This document shows, piece by piece, positions 1 to 10,377 of a stretch of 64,000 nt of DNA; position 1 is the stretch's first letter, and every line of letters begins with the position of its first letter. The DNA is from an uncultured Polaribacter sp. Its GTDB lineage: Bacteria; Bacteroidota; Bacteroidia; Flavobacteriales; Flavobacteriaceae. A program made the position numbers and the translations under genes. Below the pieces are notes generated by a model, which saw only the letters and a program-made list of their open reading frames with translations, had not been told where the DNA came from and did no database searches. The stretch covers positions 304,310 to 368,309 of the forward strand of contig CALSOT010000002.1 in assembly GCA_943788045.1 (NCBI GenBank). The letters run 5' to 3'.

Positions 1-1115
1 CTCCTGCAGACACTGATGGAAATGGTATAGCAGACTATAAAGAGTTAGGTCCAGATAGTGACAACGATGGTATTGCTGATGCTTGTGACGATACAATAGA
101 TACAGACAACGATGGCATCGATGATAGTGTTGATGTGGATGATGACAATGATGGAATCTATGACACTGCAGAAGGATCTGGAGATACAGACGGCGACGGC
201 ATTCCAAACTACTTGGATTCAGACTCAGACAACGATGGCTGTTCAGATGCAAAAGAAGCAGGCTTTACGGATGCAAATGCAGATGGTATGGTAGATGGAA
301 CAGGTGTTGCAGCAAACGGTACAGTCATCGGAAGTGACGGATACACGAACCCTGCAGATGCAGATAAAAATGGTGTTGCTGATTATAGAGAAGCAGGACC
401 GGATAGCGACGGAGATGGTATTGCCGATGCTTGTGAGGTGACTGACCCAGGAGATCCATTAAATGATAACGACGAAGACGGAATTGAGGATGCTATTGAT
501 TTAGATGATGACAATGACGGAATCTTAGATACTGAAGAGGGCGATGCTGATACTGATGGTGATGGGATTGTAGATAGTAAAGATGCTGATTCAGATGGTG
601 ATGGTTGTTTTGATGTTGTGGAAGCCGGTTTTACCGATGCAAACAACGCTGGTATAATTGATGGAACAGGAATAGCCTCAGATGGAACAGTACTCGGAAG
701 TGATGGTTACATGATACCAATAGATGCTGATAATAATGGAATTTCAGATTACCAGGAAGCTGGGCCAGACAGTGATAATGATGGTATCGCCGATGCTTGT
801 GATGAGAACGGAGAAAATCCAGGGATTTCAAAAGAGACCGATATCTTTAATGTGATAGATGCTGAAAATCCAACATTTTTTATCAAGGGGATTGAAGAAT
901 ATCCAAATAATACATTAAGTGTTTATAACAGATGGGGGGTACTTGTTTATGCAACAAGCGGATACAATAATACATGGACAGGTATTTCAATGAGAGGTCA
1001 TACAATCTCAAGAGGAGAGCAGCTACCTACAGGAACTTATTTCTATAGTTTAGATTTAGGTGATGGTACAAAGTTAATAGTAGGGTGGTTGTACATCAAT
1101 CAAAAACAGAACTAA
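1..1115 (+). CDS. TSP type-3 repeat protein with type B T9SS sorting domain (5' end outside window)
   Basis: The reading frame is already open at base 3 and the gene begins upstream, so only the last 370 residues are seen. Most of that is Asp/Asn/Gly-rich repeats of the DxDxDGxxD kind, typical of calcium-binding thrombospondin type-3 repeats. A larger module recurs: the cysteine-containing stretches around bases 238 and 604 match, and the DY(K/R/Q)E motif at bases 33, 381 and 747 gives a period of 116-122 residues. The last ~95 residues form a CHU_C / gliding-motility C-terminal domain (NRWG, then GTYFY near the end), which in this phylum directs export by the T9SS as a type B substrate. A PorP/SprF gene starts 17 bases downstream, the usual partner arrangement. 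Inference: a large calcium-stiffened surface adhesin or stalk. The domain call is firm; the adhesin role is family-based. Confidence 0.85.
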   Translation, partial: PADTDGNGIADYKELGPDSDNDGIADACDDTIDTDNDGIDDSVDVDDDNDGIYDTAEGSGDTDGDGIPNYLDSDSDNDGCSDAKEAGFTDANADGMVDGTGVAANGTVIGSDGYTNPADADKNGVADYREAGPDSDGDGIADACEVTDPGDPLNDNDEDGIEDAIDLDDDNDGILDTEEGDADTDGDGIVDSKDADSDGDGCFDVVEAGFTDANNAGIIDGTGIASDGTVLGSDGYMIPIDADNNGISDYQEAGPDSDNDGIADACDENGENPGISKETDIFNVIDAENPTFFIKGIEEYPNNTLSVYNRWGVLVYATSGYNNTWTGISMRGHTISRGEQLPTGTYFYSLDLGDGTKLIVGWLYINQKQN

Positions 1116-1132
1116 ATAAAAAAAATTAAAAG

Positions 1133-2053
1133 ATGAAAGCAATTAAAAATAGATTTCAAGTTTTTGTATTGGCTGTTCTGACATGTGTATTGTCAATGCA
1201 AGGGCAAAGGGAGGCACAATATACGCAGTACATGTATAATACATCATTAATAAATCCTGCATATGCAGGGAACGAAGATGTTTTAAAGATATCTGCTTTG
1301 CACAGAAGTCAATGGGTGGGAGTTAACGGAGCTCCCACAACCCAGACATTAAACATAGAGGATAAGATTGTTGGTAATTTGGGAGGTAGTTTAAATGTTT
1401 CTAAAGATGCTATAGGCCCTGTAAGTGAGGTTCTCTTTGATGCTAATATTTCATATGCTGTGCAATTGACCTCGACGGGTAAGTTGGCTTTTGGATTGAA
1501 GGCAGGAGGACGTTTATTGGATATAGATTTGAACAAAGGAAACTTGAGAGATTATCAATCACCTGCTGCAACTAATGTAAAAGATAGCGAATTTTCACCT
1601 GTTTTAGGTGCTGGACTTTACTATTATACAGATAGGGGATATCTCGGTGTTTCAGCTTCAAATCTATTGAAAAATAATTATTACGACAATGATAATGGAT
1701 CTAATTTAGACAACAGTCATTTTTACTTAATTGGTGGTTACGTTTTTGACCTTTCAGAAAGCTTAAAATTTAAGCCAGCTATGATGGTAAAGGCGGTTGT
1801 GGGAGCTCCATATAGTTTTGATTTTTCCGCTAATTTTATGTACCAAGAATGTTTGGTGATGGGTGCGGCATATAGATATAATGCTGCAGTTAGTGGTCTC
1901 TTAGGAATTCATGTAACGAAGCAGTTTTTTGTAGGGTATGCTTACGATTATGATTTAGAACTCAATCAAAATGTTTCAGGTGGGTCACATGAAATTTTTA
2001 TTGGACTTCGTTTTTCTCTTGACAAATCTTATGAGTCACCTCGATTCTTTTAA
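1133..2053 (+). CDS. PorP/SprF family outer-membrane protein
   Basis: A 306-residue protein with an N-terminal signal peptide (hydrophobic run at residues 11-23). The mature start is typical of the PorP/SprF family: QYTQYMYN, then NPAYAG and LHRSQWVG. The rest alternates in the way expected of a beta-barrel and ends in an aromatic residue (RFF), as outer-membrane proteins often do. PorP/SprF proteins serve the T9SS; in Flavobacterium johnsoniae SprF is needed for secretion or attachment of the adhesin SprB encoded just upstream. Here the gene lies 17 bases after a type B T9SS substrate and 17 bases before an OmpA-family gene, so the three probably form one operon. The most likely job is a dedicated partner for the upstream repeat protein. 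It is one of two PorP/SprF paralogues in the window. Confidence 0.88.
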   Translation: MKAIKNRFQVFVLAVLTCVLSMQGQREAQYTQYMYNTSLINPAYAGNEDVLKISALHRSQWVGVNGAPTTQTLNIEDKIVGNLGGSLNVSKDAIGPVSEVLFDANISYAVQLTSTGKLAFGLKAGGRLLDIDLNKGNLRDYQSPAATNVKDSEFSPVLGAGLYYYTDRGYLGVSASNLLKNNYYDNDNGSNLDNSHFYLIGGYVFDLSESLKFKPAMMVKAVVGAPYSFDFSANFMYQECLVMGAAYRYNAAVSGLLGIHVTKQFFVGYAYDYDLELNQNVSGGSHEIFIGLRFSLDKSYESPRFF

Positions 2054-2070
2054 TTTAAAAAACTTTAATT

Positions 2071-4218
2071 ATGAAAAATATACTATTAATTTTTTGCCTT
2101 TTAAGTGTTTCTCTTAATTATGGACAACGTTTTACTGTTGCAGAGTTGAATGAAATATATGCCAATAAGGAGTATGCTGTTATTACAGAAAAATACAAAA
2201 AGGTTACAGATAATTTATCTCGTTTTGAACTAAGTAAGGTAGGAGATGCCCATTTTAATATTGCCAACTACAAAGAGGCAAGCATGTATTATCATAAATT
2301 ATTTGATTTTTACTCGGATAATCCTCCGCATTACTATTTTAAATATGCTCAAGTTTTAAAGGCAAATGATGAGTACGAACTATCAGACATAATGATGGAT
2401 AAATATAAAGATTTGTCAGGTTCAAATTATAAAAAAATATCTGCTTATAAACATCTTATAGAGAGAAGAGCAGGAGCCTACAGCGTAAATATATTGCCAA
2501 TAAATTCAAAGTATTCAGATTTTGCATCATCAATCTACAAAAATAATCTGATAGTTGCTTCTTCTACAGATACTGATGAGATAATACATAAAATGAACAA
2601 TCAGGTTTTTTTAGACCTCTATGAGGTTCCTTTAGAATCAAATGCAACAATAGCTAAATCTGGTGTAAAAATTCGTGGTAATGTGAATTCAAATTATCAT
2701 GAAAGTAATGCGGTTTATACAAAAGATGGGAATACAATGTATTTTACTCGTAGTCATTTTGTAAAAAAAGGAATGTTAAAGAAAAACAATAAAGAAATAA
2801 AGCTCGCAATTTATAAGGCGAAGTTGAAAAATGGAAAATGGAAAGTTCAAGGAGAATTGTCTTTTTCAAATGAAAATTATTCAACAGGGCATCCTACAAT
2901 AGATAAAAATGAAGAGTACATGTATTTTTCTTCAGACATGCCAGGAGGTTTTGGCGAATCTGATTTATACAAGGTGAAAATGTTTGCAGACGGAACTTTT
3001 GGTAAACCGGTGAATCTTGGTAAGGGAATCAATACTCCTGGAAAAGAAGCTTTTCCATTTGTGTCACAAAATAATATTTTGTTTTTTTCTTCTAATCATC
3101 ATATGGGTATTGGAGGGTTGGATGTATTTGCAGTTGATCTTTCAAATGATAAAAATATTGAAATTATTAACCTAGCTCCACCTTTAAATAGTGTAAAAGA
3201 TGATTTTGGATACATAGAACATAAAGAAGAGACGAAGGGCTTTTTCTCAAGTAATAGAGAAGGGGGTATAGGAGACGATGATGTATATCAATTTACCTTG
3301 TTGGAACCTCTTTTTAAAGATTGCCAAATTAATTTTAACGGTTTTGTAACAAATGAAAGCAATCGCAAAAAATTAATAGGTGCTACAGTTGTGCTTACGG
3401 ATACGATTACTAAAATGAAAGAAACCTTTATAACTTCTGATAATAGTGGTTTCCAAAAACAACTTTATTGTTCTCAAAATACTATTATTAATGTGAGCAA
3501 AGAAGGGTTTGAAAGCAAGGAAATTTCCGTGTCTTTTGATAAAGATGTTCTTGGTTTTGAAATTCCTTTAAAGAAAATTCCGGTTGAATTCGTGCAAAAT
3601 AATGCAGGTGATAAGATAATTTTTATAAATCCAATCTACTTTGATTATGGCAGTTCCGATATACGCAGTGATGCCGCTTTAGAATTAGAAAAGGTGGTTC
3701 GTATTATGAATAAATATCCAGAAATAAACATTGTAGGTACTTCTCATACAGATAGTAGAGGTTCTGCTGCTAGTAATTTAAGGTTATCGCAAAGACGAGC
3801 AAAATCTACCGTAGAATATATTATTTCTAAAGGGATTTCATCTGATAGAATTAGAGCTAAAGGTTACGGAGAATCACGTTTAACGAATAGTTGTATTAGT
3901 GGGATTAAATGTTCTGAAGAAAAGCATCAAAACAATAGAAGAAGTGAGTTTGTTGTCTCTGAGAAGTTGCCACAATTTGACAATTCAAAAAGTAAAGATT
4001 TAAAAGGAAGTAAAATATTAATAAAGACAGATACAGATGGGGAAGTAAAGGAAGATGTTACATCAAAGAATTTAGATGAAAAGTATTACGAAGTTAAGAA
4101 AGGAGATACATTGTATTCAGTTGCGAGAAAATTCAAAACTTCTGTGAATGTTATTAAAGAAATTAATGGTTTAAAAGACAATACAATTTCGGTAGGTCAA
4201 AAATTATTAACAAGATAA
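2071..4218 (+). CDS. OmpA family protein with TPR, PD40-like repeats and C-terminal LysM
   Basis: A 715-residue envelope protein. Residues 1-18 are a signal peptide. Residues ~40-125 look like TPR helices. Residues ~205-410 carry PD40/WD40-like strands (YMYFSSDMPGG, ILFFSSN, GFFSSNREGG). Residues ~425-505 resemble a carboxypeptidase regulatory-like fold. An OmpA peptidoglycan-binding domain starts near residue 520 (IYFDYGSSDI) and includes SHTDSRG and LSQRRAKS. The last ~45 residues form a LysM module (VKKGDTLYSVARKF ... NGLKDNTISVGQKL). OmpA-domain proteins with this TPR/PD40 layout are common downstream of PorP/SprF genes, and the PorE protein of the T9SS has a comparable build. The extra LysM gives a second peptidoglycan-binding unit and is the odd point. 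The probable role is anchoring the T9SS substrate/PorP complex to the cell wall. Confidence 0.85.
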   Translation: MKNILLIFCLLSVSLNYGQRFTVAELNEIYANKEYAVITEKYKKVTDNLSRFELSKVGDAHFNIANYKEASMYYHKLFDFYSDNPPHYYFKYAQVLKANDEYELSDIMMDKYKDLSGSNYKKISAYKHLIERRAGAYSVNILPINSKYSDFASSIYKNNLIVASSTDTDEIIHKMNNQVFLDLYEVPLESNATIAKSGVKIRGNVNSNYHESNAVYTKDGNTMYFTRSHFVKKGMLKKNNKEIKLAIYKAKLKNGKWKVQGELSFSNENYSTGHPTIDKNEEYMYFSSDMPGGFGESDLYKVKMFADGTFGKPVNLGKGINTPGKEAFPFVSQNNILFFSSNHHMGIGGLDVFAVDLSNDKNIEIINLAPPLNSVKDDFGYIEHKEETKGFFSSNREGGIGDDDVYQFTLLEPLFKDCQINFNGFVTNESNRKKLIGATVVLTDTITKMKETFITSDNSGFQKQLYCSQNTIINVSKEGFESKEISVSFDKDVLGFEIPLKKIPVEFVQNNAGDKIIFINPIYFDYGSSDIRSDAALELEKVVRIMNKYPEINIVGTSHTDSRGSAASNLRLSQRRAKSTVEYIISKGISSDRIRAKGYGESRLTNSCISGIKCSEEKHQNNRRSEFVVSEKLPQFDNSKSKDLKGSKILIKTDTDGEVKEDVTSKNLDEKYYEVKKGDTLYSVARKFKTSVNVIKEINGLKDNTISVGQKLLTR

Positions 4219-4391
4219 AAGTATATCATTTAACATTGCTTTTTATCAGAAGTAAGGTTCTCATTAATTTTTGAAAACCTTAGTATTTAAAATGTTTTGA
4301 GATTTTCAAGATTCCTATCTACAAAATTAGATGTAATCAATTTTTAGTAAATATTAAAACCAATATGTGTAATCGATAAATTAAGTAACAA

Positions 4392-5726
4392 ATGAAACAA
4401 CTTTATATTTTTTTTATAGCAACTTTTCTTATTTTTTCTACTAAAAGTTATGCACAAAACATATCAACGTTATATGGCACAACAGAGGGGTATTCTGGGG
4501 ATGGAGATTTAGCCAGTAACGCTCAATTGAATGGGCCAACTGATTTGGTATACGATACTAATGGAAATTTGTTTTTTGTAGACGGACAAAATAGTGTAGT
4601 CAGAAAAATAGATACTAATGGAATAATTAGTACAATAGCAGGAAATGGAATCCCAGGTTATTCTGGAGATGGTGGCCCAGCTACTGATGCACAACTATAT
4701 GTACCTTACGGAATTGTTTTTGACACTAATAATAATTTATACATTTCTGAAATTGGTAATAATGTTATACGAAAAATAGATACTAACGGTATCATTAGTA
4801 CAATAGCAGGAAATGGAATTCAAGGCTATTCTGGGGATGGTGGTTTGGCCACTGATGCACAACTGTACGGACCTTATGGTATTACATTTGATAGCAATGA
4901 TAATTTATATATTGGAGAAAGGAATAATAATGTTATTCGGAAAATAGACACTAATGGAATAATTACTACGATAGCAGGAAATGGAACTCAAGGCTATGCT
5001 GGAGATGGTGGACCTGCTACTAGCGCATTATTATATGGTTGTAGAAGTGTGACATTTAAAGATAATGGCGATTTATATATTTCAGACGGAAATAATCATG
5101 TTATACGAAAAATAGATACCAATGGTATCATTAGCACAATAGTAGGAAATGGAATTCAGGGTTATTCTGGCGATGGTGACTTAGCTATTAATGCTCAAAT
5201 TAATTTTCCAAGAATAGTGATTTTTGATAATTATGACAATTTTTATTTTTCTGAAAGCTCTTCTCACGTTATAAGAAAGGTAGATAATACAGGTGTTATA
5301 ACTACGGTTGCCGGAAATGGAACTTCAGGATATTCTGGTGATGGCGGTATCGCTACTAATGCAGAATTAAAAGCACCTTTTGGAATGATACTAGATTCTA
5401 AAGATGCGGGAGGAAACTTGATCTTTTCTGATAACAATAATAATGTAATAAGGAAAATTGACAATTTAGTTGTTGATAACACATTAAATATTGACAAATT
5501 AATGGATGTAAATGATTTAAGAATTTTCCCAAATCCATCACATAATTATATCTATATATCTGGTTTATCTCAGCGTAAAAATTATTGTATTTACAACACT
5601 TTAGGTTCTGAAATTAAAAAGGGTGTTATTTCTGAAGGTGAAAATATTAACATCAATAATTTTACAAACGGTTTATATTTTTTGAAACTTAATAAAGGAA
5701 GTACAATAAAATTTATAAAAAAATAA
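4392..5726 (+). CDS. NHL-repeat protein with type A T9SS sorting domain
   Basis: A 444-residue secreted protein with a signal peptide ending at SYAQ (residue ~21). It carries about six NHL-type repeats of ~55 residues, each containing GYSGDGG.AT.A.L, then a hydrophobic strand and NVIRKIDTNGII(S/T)TIAGNG, as in six-bladed propellers. The last ~75 residues match the Por secretion tail: IFPNPS at its start, a central YNTLG, and NGLYFLKL..G.TIKFIKK at the end. This is the type A sorting signal cleaved on T9SS export. The gene sits alone after a 173-base gap and faces the second PorP/SprF gene, so it is probably transcribed separately. NHL propellers usually bind proteins or polymers; no catalytic residues are evident and the ligand is unknown. 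Confidence 0.85.
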   Translation: MKQLYIFFIATFLIFSTKSYAQNISTLYGTTEGYSGDGDLASNAQLNGPTDLVYDTNGNLFFVDGQNSVVRKIDTNGIISTIAGNGIPGYSGDGGPATDAQLYVPYGIVFDTNNNLYISEIGNNVIRKIDTNGIISTIAGNGIQGYSGDGGLATDAQLYGPYGITFDSNDNLYIGERNNNVIRKIDTNGIITTIAGNGTQGYAGDGGPATSALLYGCRSVTFKDNGDLYISDGNNHVIRKIDTNGIISTIVGNGIQGYSGDGDLAINAQINFPRIVIFDNYDNFYFSESSSHVIRKVDNTGVITTVAGNGTSGYSGDGGIATNAELKAPFGMILDSKDAGGNLIFSDNNNNVIRKIDNLVVDNTLNIDKLMDVNDLRIFPNPSHNYIYISGLSQRKNYCIYNTLGSEIKKGVISEGENININNFTNGLYFLKLNKGSTIKFIKK

Positions 5727-5787
5727 ATAATAACATTCTGTTTACCAGAACTATATATCATGTAGGCTTTCTTGTGGGTTTATTTAG

Positions 5788-6786
5788 TTAAAAAAACGGA
5801 ATACATTTGTACCTGTCTAATTCTCTTATATTTATGTTAAAATCGTAAGCGACAGAAAATTCGTGAATTCCGCCTGTATTGAAAAGTTTTGTAGTATTCA
5901 TATCATAAGAATAACCAAATCTAAAACCCATCCATTTTACGCTTGCAAAACTACTAATAGATGAAATTGTAGATGCCTCCTCTACGTTTTTTAATGGTAT
6001 TGTTGATACTAAAATACCCAATGAAAATTGGTCATCTATAATATACTGTGTTCCTAAATCTAATCGATTAACCTTTCCTTGCATCATAAAATTAGCAAGG
6101 AAATAGAGTTTACTCATTCCTTTGAAATCATTTCTATAGTTGTCAAAAATAGGAATAAGATACTTGGAGTGCGCGGATATAAAAAGATCTAACGGAACAT
6201 TGCCATTTTCGGATAAAGAAATATTTGGTTTGTTTAAGTGTTTTATGGTAACACCTAACCAAGAATCTTGATTATTAAATAAGATAGAAGCATTAAAATC
6301 AAAAAATTTTCGTTCTTCTCTTAATAAAAATGGGTCTATACTAGTGGTGTTAATAATAGGGCTATTTGCATTAATTTGGTCTTCTAGTAATAAATTTTGA
6401 AAACCATAATTTTTCATTCCGAAACCAGCAGAAATACTCGGTCTAAAAAACCAAGTATTACTTATTTGAAATGCCATGGCATAATTTAAATTTACTTGAT
6501 TGAACGTATATGTAGAAGCACTTTCAGTGTGATTTAAAAAATTAACTCCTAAGCCTGTTTTATACCCTTCAAACCATGTATCAAAATAAACATAGTTTGT
6601 TCTTGTTTTAAATCCTGTATTTCTCCATTGAGATTTATGTAGGCTACCCATTTTTGAAGATCTAATAGCTCCCGTAAAAGAAGAACTCAACGTCTCGGGT
6701 ACGAGAAAGTTTTGGGAGAAAATAACATCTTGTGCGGATAATTTAATACCAAAGACAAGTGCAAATATTAGGAGTAATTTTTTCAT
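5788..6786 (-). CDS. PorP/SprF family outer-membrane protein (partner of the giant adhesin)
   Basis: A 332-residue PorP/SprF-like barrel. The signal peptide ends at LSAQ (residue ~18). The family marks follow: DVIFSQNFLVPE, LHKSQWRNTG near residue 52, and a run of amphipathic strands. It ends with CIPFF, an aromatic terminus. It starts one base after the stop of the giant T9SS type B adhesin, so the two are almost certainly one transcript in the sprB-sprF order known from F. johnsoniae. It is clearly diverged from the paralogue at 1133-2053, which fits each barrel serving its own adhesin. It ends 61 bases from the convergent NHL gene. Confidence 0.87.
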   Translation of the reverse strand: MKKLLLIFALVFGIKLSAQDVIFSQNFLVPETLSSSFTGAIRSSKMGSLHKSQWRNTGFKTRTNYVYFDTWFEGYKTGLGVNFLNHTESASTYTFNQVNLNYAMAFQISNTWFFRPSISAGFGMKNYGFQNLLLEDQINANSPIINTTSIDPFLLREERKFFDFNASILFNNQDSWLGVTIKHLNKPNISLSENGNVPLDLFISAHSKYLIPIFDNYRNDFKGMSKLYFLANFMMQGKVNRLDLGTQYIIDDQFSLGILVSTIPLKNVEEASTISSISSFASVKWMGFRFGYSYDMNTTKLFNTGGIHEFSVAYDFNINIRELDRYKCIPFF

Positions 6787-6787
6787 T

Positions 6788-9376
6788 TTATTTAAGTAGC
6801 GTTACTGGTGTAGTGGATGTAATTTCTTTTTTATAAAATGTAAGCCCTTTTACAACCATTATATAGTTTCCGTTTGCGGCTTGCTCTCCCTTTAAAAGAC
6901 CGTCCCAACCTTTCAAGGTTGTTCCCTTTTCAAAATAAATCAATGTTCCCCAACTATCGTAAATATTCATCTCTATTTCTGTAAACCCTTTAAATTTAGG
7001 TCTAATAGTCTCATTAAACCCATCACCATTTGGGGTAAAAGCTGTTGGAGATATTAAATTGTAACCAAGAGTTATTTCTATGGCTCTTTCAAAAGTATAC
7101 GTACAACCCGTTTCATATTCTATTGTTAATTTTACAATATATGTACCTACATTATCATAGGTATGAATCGGATTTTCTTCTTTACTTATTGCACTTCCGT
7201 CCCCAAAGTCCCAGATCACATCTATAAAATTACCAGATGAAAGGTTTGTAAATTGTATAGGGTCTTGAATAGAAAGTAAATCATATTTATCTATTGCAAA
7301 AGCATTGTATCTAAAGTCAATATCACCAATTGTGGAGGTATTTACTACAAAAGACTTACTTTTTTTACAACCTCTATTGTCAGTTACCGTTAAAGTATAA
7401 GATCCGTTTTGAGAGGTGGTCATTATATTATTTTCAGCAACAGAAACGATGCCTCCAGACCAAGAATAACTATATGGGTAAAAGCCACCTATTACTATAG
7501 CTTCTGTTCGTTGACTTACACTTTTTAAGCTACAATTATTTATATTCTCATTTTTAAATGTTATGCTTAGTGGCTCTTGTCTAAATATATTATACTCTTT
7601 TCTTACAATACAACCATTCGTATCTGTAATTTTTACAGCATAATCTCCAGCAGGAATATTATTTAGGTTTTCTGAAGTTTGACCTGTATTCCACATAAAA
7701 CTATATGGTGGGGTTCCGCCAGAGACATCCAAAAGAATACTTCCACTGTTTTCGATTTTACAATCAGTAGCATCAGTAACTACACTTGTTACTGCGATTT
7801 TAGTTGGATTTGTTATAATAAAGGTTTCTTCTATTGGACATTGATTTGTGTCACTATCTATAATTTTAACCTTATAAGAACCGGGACTTAAATTGTTTCT
7901 TTGGATACCTGCACTTGAATCATCACTCCATAAAACTGTGATTGGAGCAATACCGCCTGTTAAATTTAAATCTATTGAAGCATCATTCGCATCATTACAA
8001 GAAATTGGAGTCACGATGGGTGCAATAAAGAATATGGCTTGGTTTATAGTGATTGTTACATTTGCTTCACATAGATTTTCGTCAACTATGGTGGCTATAT
8101 AATTTCCAGCGGATAAATTTGATTGTGAAAAACCATTTCCAAGATTATTCCACGATATTTGATATGGAGGTTTACCTCCAGTGACAGTGACATCAATTGA
8201 TCCATCAGCTGCTCCATAACAACTTAAATCTGTTTTTGTGTAATCTATTTTCAGTGCTGTAGGCTGTGTTAGTTCAATTTCTGTTTGCTTAACACAACCT
8301 AGTTTATCAGTAACTTCAATTTTGTAAGTTCCAGCAATTAAATTTGAAATATTTTGAGCATTACTAGTAAAACCATTTGGCCCTGTCCAGTTGTAAATAT
8401 ATTCAAATACTCCCGAAGAAACCTCTGTTGGAGTCCCTCCAGTTACATTTATTTCTATTGTTCCTGTTGCGTCACCAAAGCAAAGAATATCATTTTTTGA
8501 AACAGTATTAATTGCAATAATTTGGGGTTCTGTTAGTATATAGGTTTTATTTGTAACACAAAGATTATTATCAACGATCTCCAACATATATGATCCTGCT
8601 TTTAAATTCCCCTGACTTAGGCTTCCTTGCACAACTCCATTACCCGTCCAATTAAATGTGTAAGGTGCTGTTCCTCCTGAAATACTCACTTCTATAGCCC
8701 CGTCATTTCCATCAAAACATGAAATATTTTTTTCTACATCAGTTGTTATTGTTAATAAATCGGGTTGTGTCACAGTGTAGTTTTCAATAACAAATACACC
8801 ATTACGATCCTCAATTCTTAAGGTGTAATTTCCTGCTGATAAATTTGTAATAGTACTTGCTGTTGAAGTAAATGAGTTGGGACCTGTCCATGAAATCAAA
8901 TAAGGCGGCCCGCTTGTAAAAGGCACTCCTCCTGTAATATTTGTATTTATTATTCCATCATTTGATTCAAAACAGTTATTATTAGACACTGTTACGTTTG
9001 ATATTAGTTTAGGGTTAACAGCTACCTCTAGTATAAAAGGGGTTCCAACACAACTTGGTGTTGCTGGAGTAATAATATAAGTTTCTATGACAGGTATAGT
9101 TTCATTATGTTCTAATGTCTGACTGATATTCGTTTGAGGTGAACTCTCAGCAGAAGAGCCAAGAATGGCTCCTGTAATACTACTTGTCGGTGCAGTCCAT
9201 GTATAGGTTGTCCCAGTAGGTATAATATTACTTGTGACTGAACTTGGATCGAAGAAAAAAGTTTCTTCACTATATATTGTAATTTTGGCATCATTAATTA
9301 TTGGTATCTGATTTATATTTACAGCAGCTACATCAGATTCTATATCAGCACACCCTCCATCAAATGAGATGACCAC
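6788..9376 (-). CDS. C-terminal part of the giant adhesin: SprB repeats, PKD and CHU_C sorting domain
   Basis: An open frame of 862 codons that continues upstream in frame to about base 9443; the GTG at 9376 is not a biological start. After the last Ig-like tail (FDGGCADIES) come about seven SprB-type repeats of ~80 residues at residues ~125-620. Each has a cysteine, a G.I.(I/V).(V/I)(T/S)GG core, a Y.(F/I).W strand and an AG.Y...(I/V).D closing strand. A PKD domain (VIWDFGDGSA) lies at ~680-765. The last ~85 residues are a type B sorting domain (SPTAFTPNGDGFNE, YDSWG, GWDG, ANGNYIMVVKG). SprB repeats and this C-terminus are the hallmarks of mobile gliding adhesins. The stop is one base from the PorP/SprF gene. 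Confidence 0.87.
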   Translation of the reverse strand: MVISFDGGCADIESDVAAVNINQIPIINDAKITIYSEETFFFDPSSVTSNIIPTGTTYTWTAPTSSITGAILGSSAESSPQTNISQTLEHNETIPVIETYIITPATPSCVGTPFILEVAVNPKLISNVTVSNNNCFESNDGIINTNITGGVPFTSGPPYLISWTGPNSFTSTASTITNLSAGNYTLRIEDRNGVFVIENYTVTQPDLLTITTDVEKNISCFDGNDGAIEVSISGGTAPYTFNWTGNGVVQGSLSQGNLKAGSYMLEIVDNNLCVTNKTYILTEPQIIAINTVSKNDILCFGDATGTIEINVTGGTPTEVSSGVFEYIYNWTGPNGFTSNAQNISNLIAGTYKIEVTDKLGCVKQTEIELTQPTALKIDYTKTDLSCYGAADGSIDVTVTGGKPPYQISWNNLGNGFSQSNLSAGNYIATIVDENLCEANVTITINQAIFFIAPIVTPISCNDANDASIDLNLTGGIAPITVLWSDDSSAGIQRNNLSPGSYKVKIIDSDTNQCPIEETFIITNPTKIAVTSVVTDATDCKIENSGSILLDVSGGTPPYSFMWNTGQTSENLNNIPAGDYAVKITDTNGCIVRKEYNIFRQEPLSITFKNENINNCSLKSVSQRTEAIVIGGFYPYSYSWSGGIVSVAENNIMTTSQNGSYTLTVTDNRGCKKSKSFVVNTSTIGDIDFRYNAFAIDKYDLLSIQDPIQFTNLSSGNFIDVIWDFGDGSAISKEENPIHTYDNVGTYIVKLTIEYETGCTYTFERAIEITLGYNLISPTAFTPNGDGFNETIRPKFKGFTEIEMNIYDSWGTLIYFEKGTTLKGWDGLLKGEQAANGNYIMVVKGLTFYKKEITSTTPVTLLK

Positions 9377-9393
9377 GTAGTAGAATATTTCAC

Positions 9394-9846
9394 CTACGGT
9401 ATTAGTAGGAGGATCATATGTACTGTTTGTAGCACCACTAATAGGTTTCCTCCAGAAGTTGAATTATTAGTATTTGAATACCATTGGTAGGTAGGTGTTC
9501 CCACTCCATTTTGAGTAACTACCTCAAGGGTAGTTGCAGCTCCATCTAGACAGATATCTGATCCAACAGGTTGTGTCGCAATGCTAGGCCCCGGCGTAAT
9601 CGTTACTTCTGAAGTAGCACTGATTACCTGACAGCCTGATTCAGTTTGTGTGACTACCACATAGTAATATAAAGTTCCTTCATTTGTATTATCAGGCGTA
9701 TATGTATCTGTATTAGCACCAGCAATAGATGTTCCTCCAGAGTTTAAGTTGTTTGTATTTGAGTACCATTGATACTCAAAGTTACTTGCTGTTACACCTC
9801 CAGAAACGCTTACGATTAAATCTTGTAAGCTTGCGTTTTGACACAC
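9394..9846 (-). pseudogene. Adhesin repeat fragment, unit 6
   Basis: A 150-codon stretch with module 1 (VCQNAS to YYYVVVTQTESGC) and the start of module 2, in the last full repeat before the unique C-terminal part. It is bounded by a one-base loss near 9875 (coding CCATAATTGATAACC) and another near 9443 (GGAAACCTATTAGT). The final residues from NLLVV are out of frame, as at the end of the N-terminal part. Confidence 0.55.
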
Positions 9847-10176
9847 TTCTTGAGTTGCAATAGCTTGGTTATCAATTATGGGTCAGGGACTACTTCTACA
9901 GAAAACACATCACTAATTGCAGTATCACAACCAATACCGTCTTGCGTTACTTCTACGTAGTAATAGTTTGAAGAAATAGCAGTCAACACGCCAGGATTAT
10001 AAGTACTAGCTGTCGCTCCAACAATAAGTGTTCCTCCAGTATTGTTATTTACAGCATTAGAATACCACTGATAAGTAGGGTTTCCTAATCCACCTGTTAG
10101 AGTAATCTCAAAATCATTAGGATTTCCATCTACACAAATTGTTTGACTTGGGTTATTCGCACTTACAGTAGGTTCA

Positions 10177-10377
10177 TCAACTGATATTCACTGAAACTAC
10201 ATCAGATTCTATATCAGCACACCCTCCATCAAATGAGATGACCACGTAGTAGAATATTTCACCTACGTTATTAGTAGGAGGGTTGTATGTACTGTTTGTA
10301 GCACCACTAATAGGTTCCTCCAGAAGTTGAATTATTAATATTTGAATACCATTGGTAGGTAGGTGTTCCCACTCCAT
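10177..10377 (-). pseudogene. Adhesin repeat fragment, end of unit 5 module 2
   Basis: Only the part from PISGATNSTYNPP onward is in the true frame; the first ~20 codons are a shadow frame. It ends at SVVSVNIS, where one extra base before GTTGATGAACCT breaks the frame near base 10180. This copy carries the DEPTVSANNP link in place of the QEP link of the other units, so it marks a diverged unit boundary. Confidence 0.45.

Noticed and set aside
383..831. Reverse-strand open frames rich in Ser/Pro inside the TSP3 gene
   Set aside because: They are shadows of the Asp/Gly codon pattern on the + strand and have no start signals or family features.
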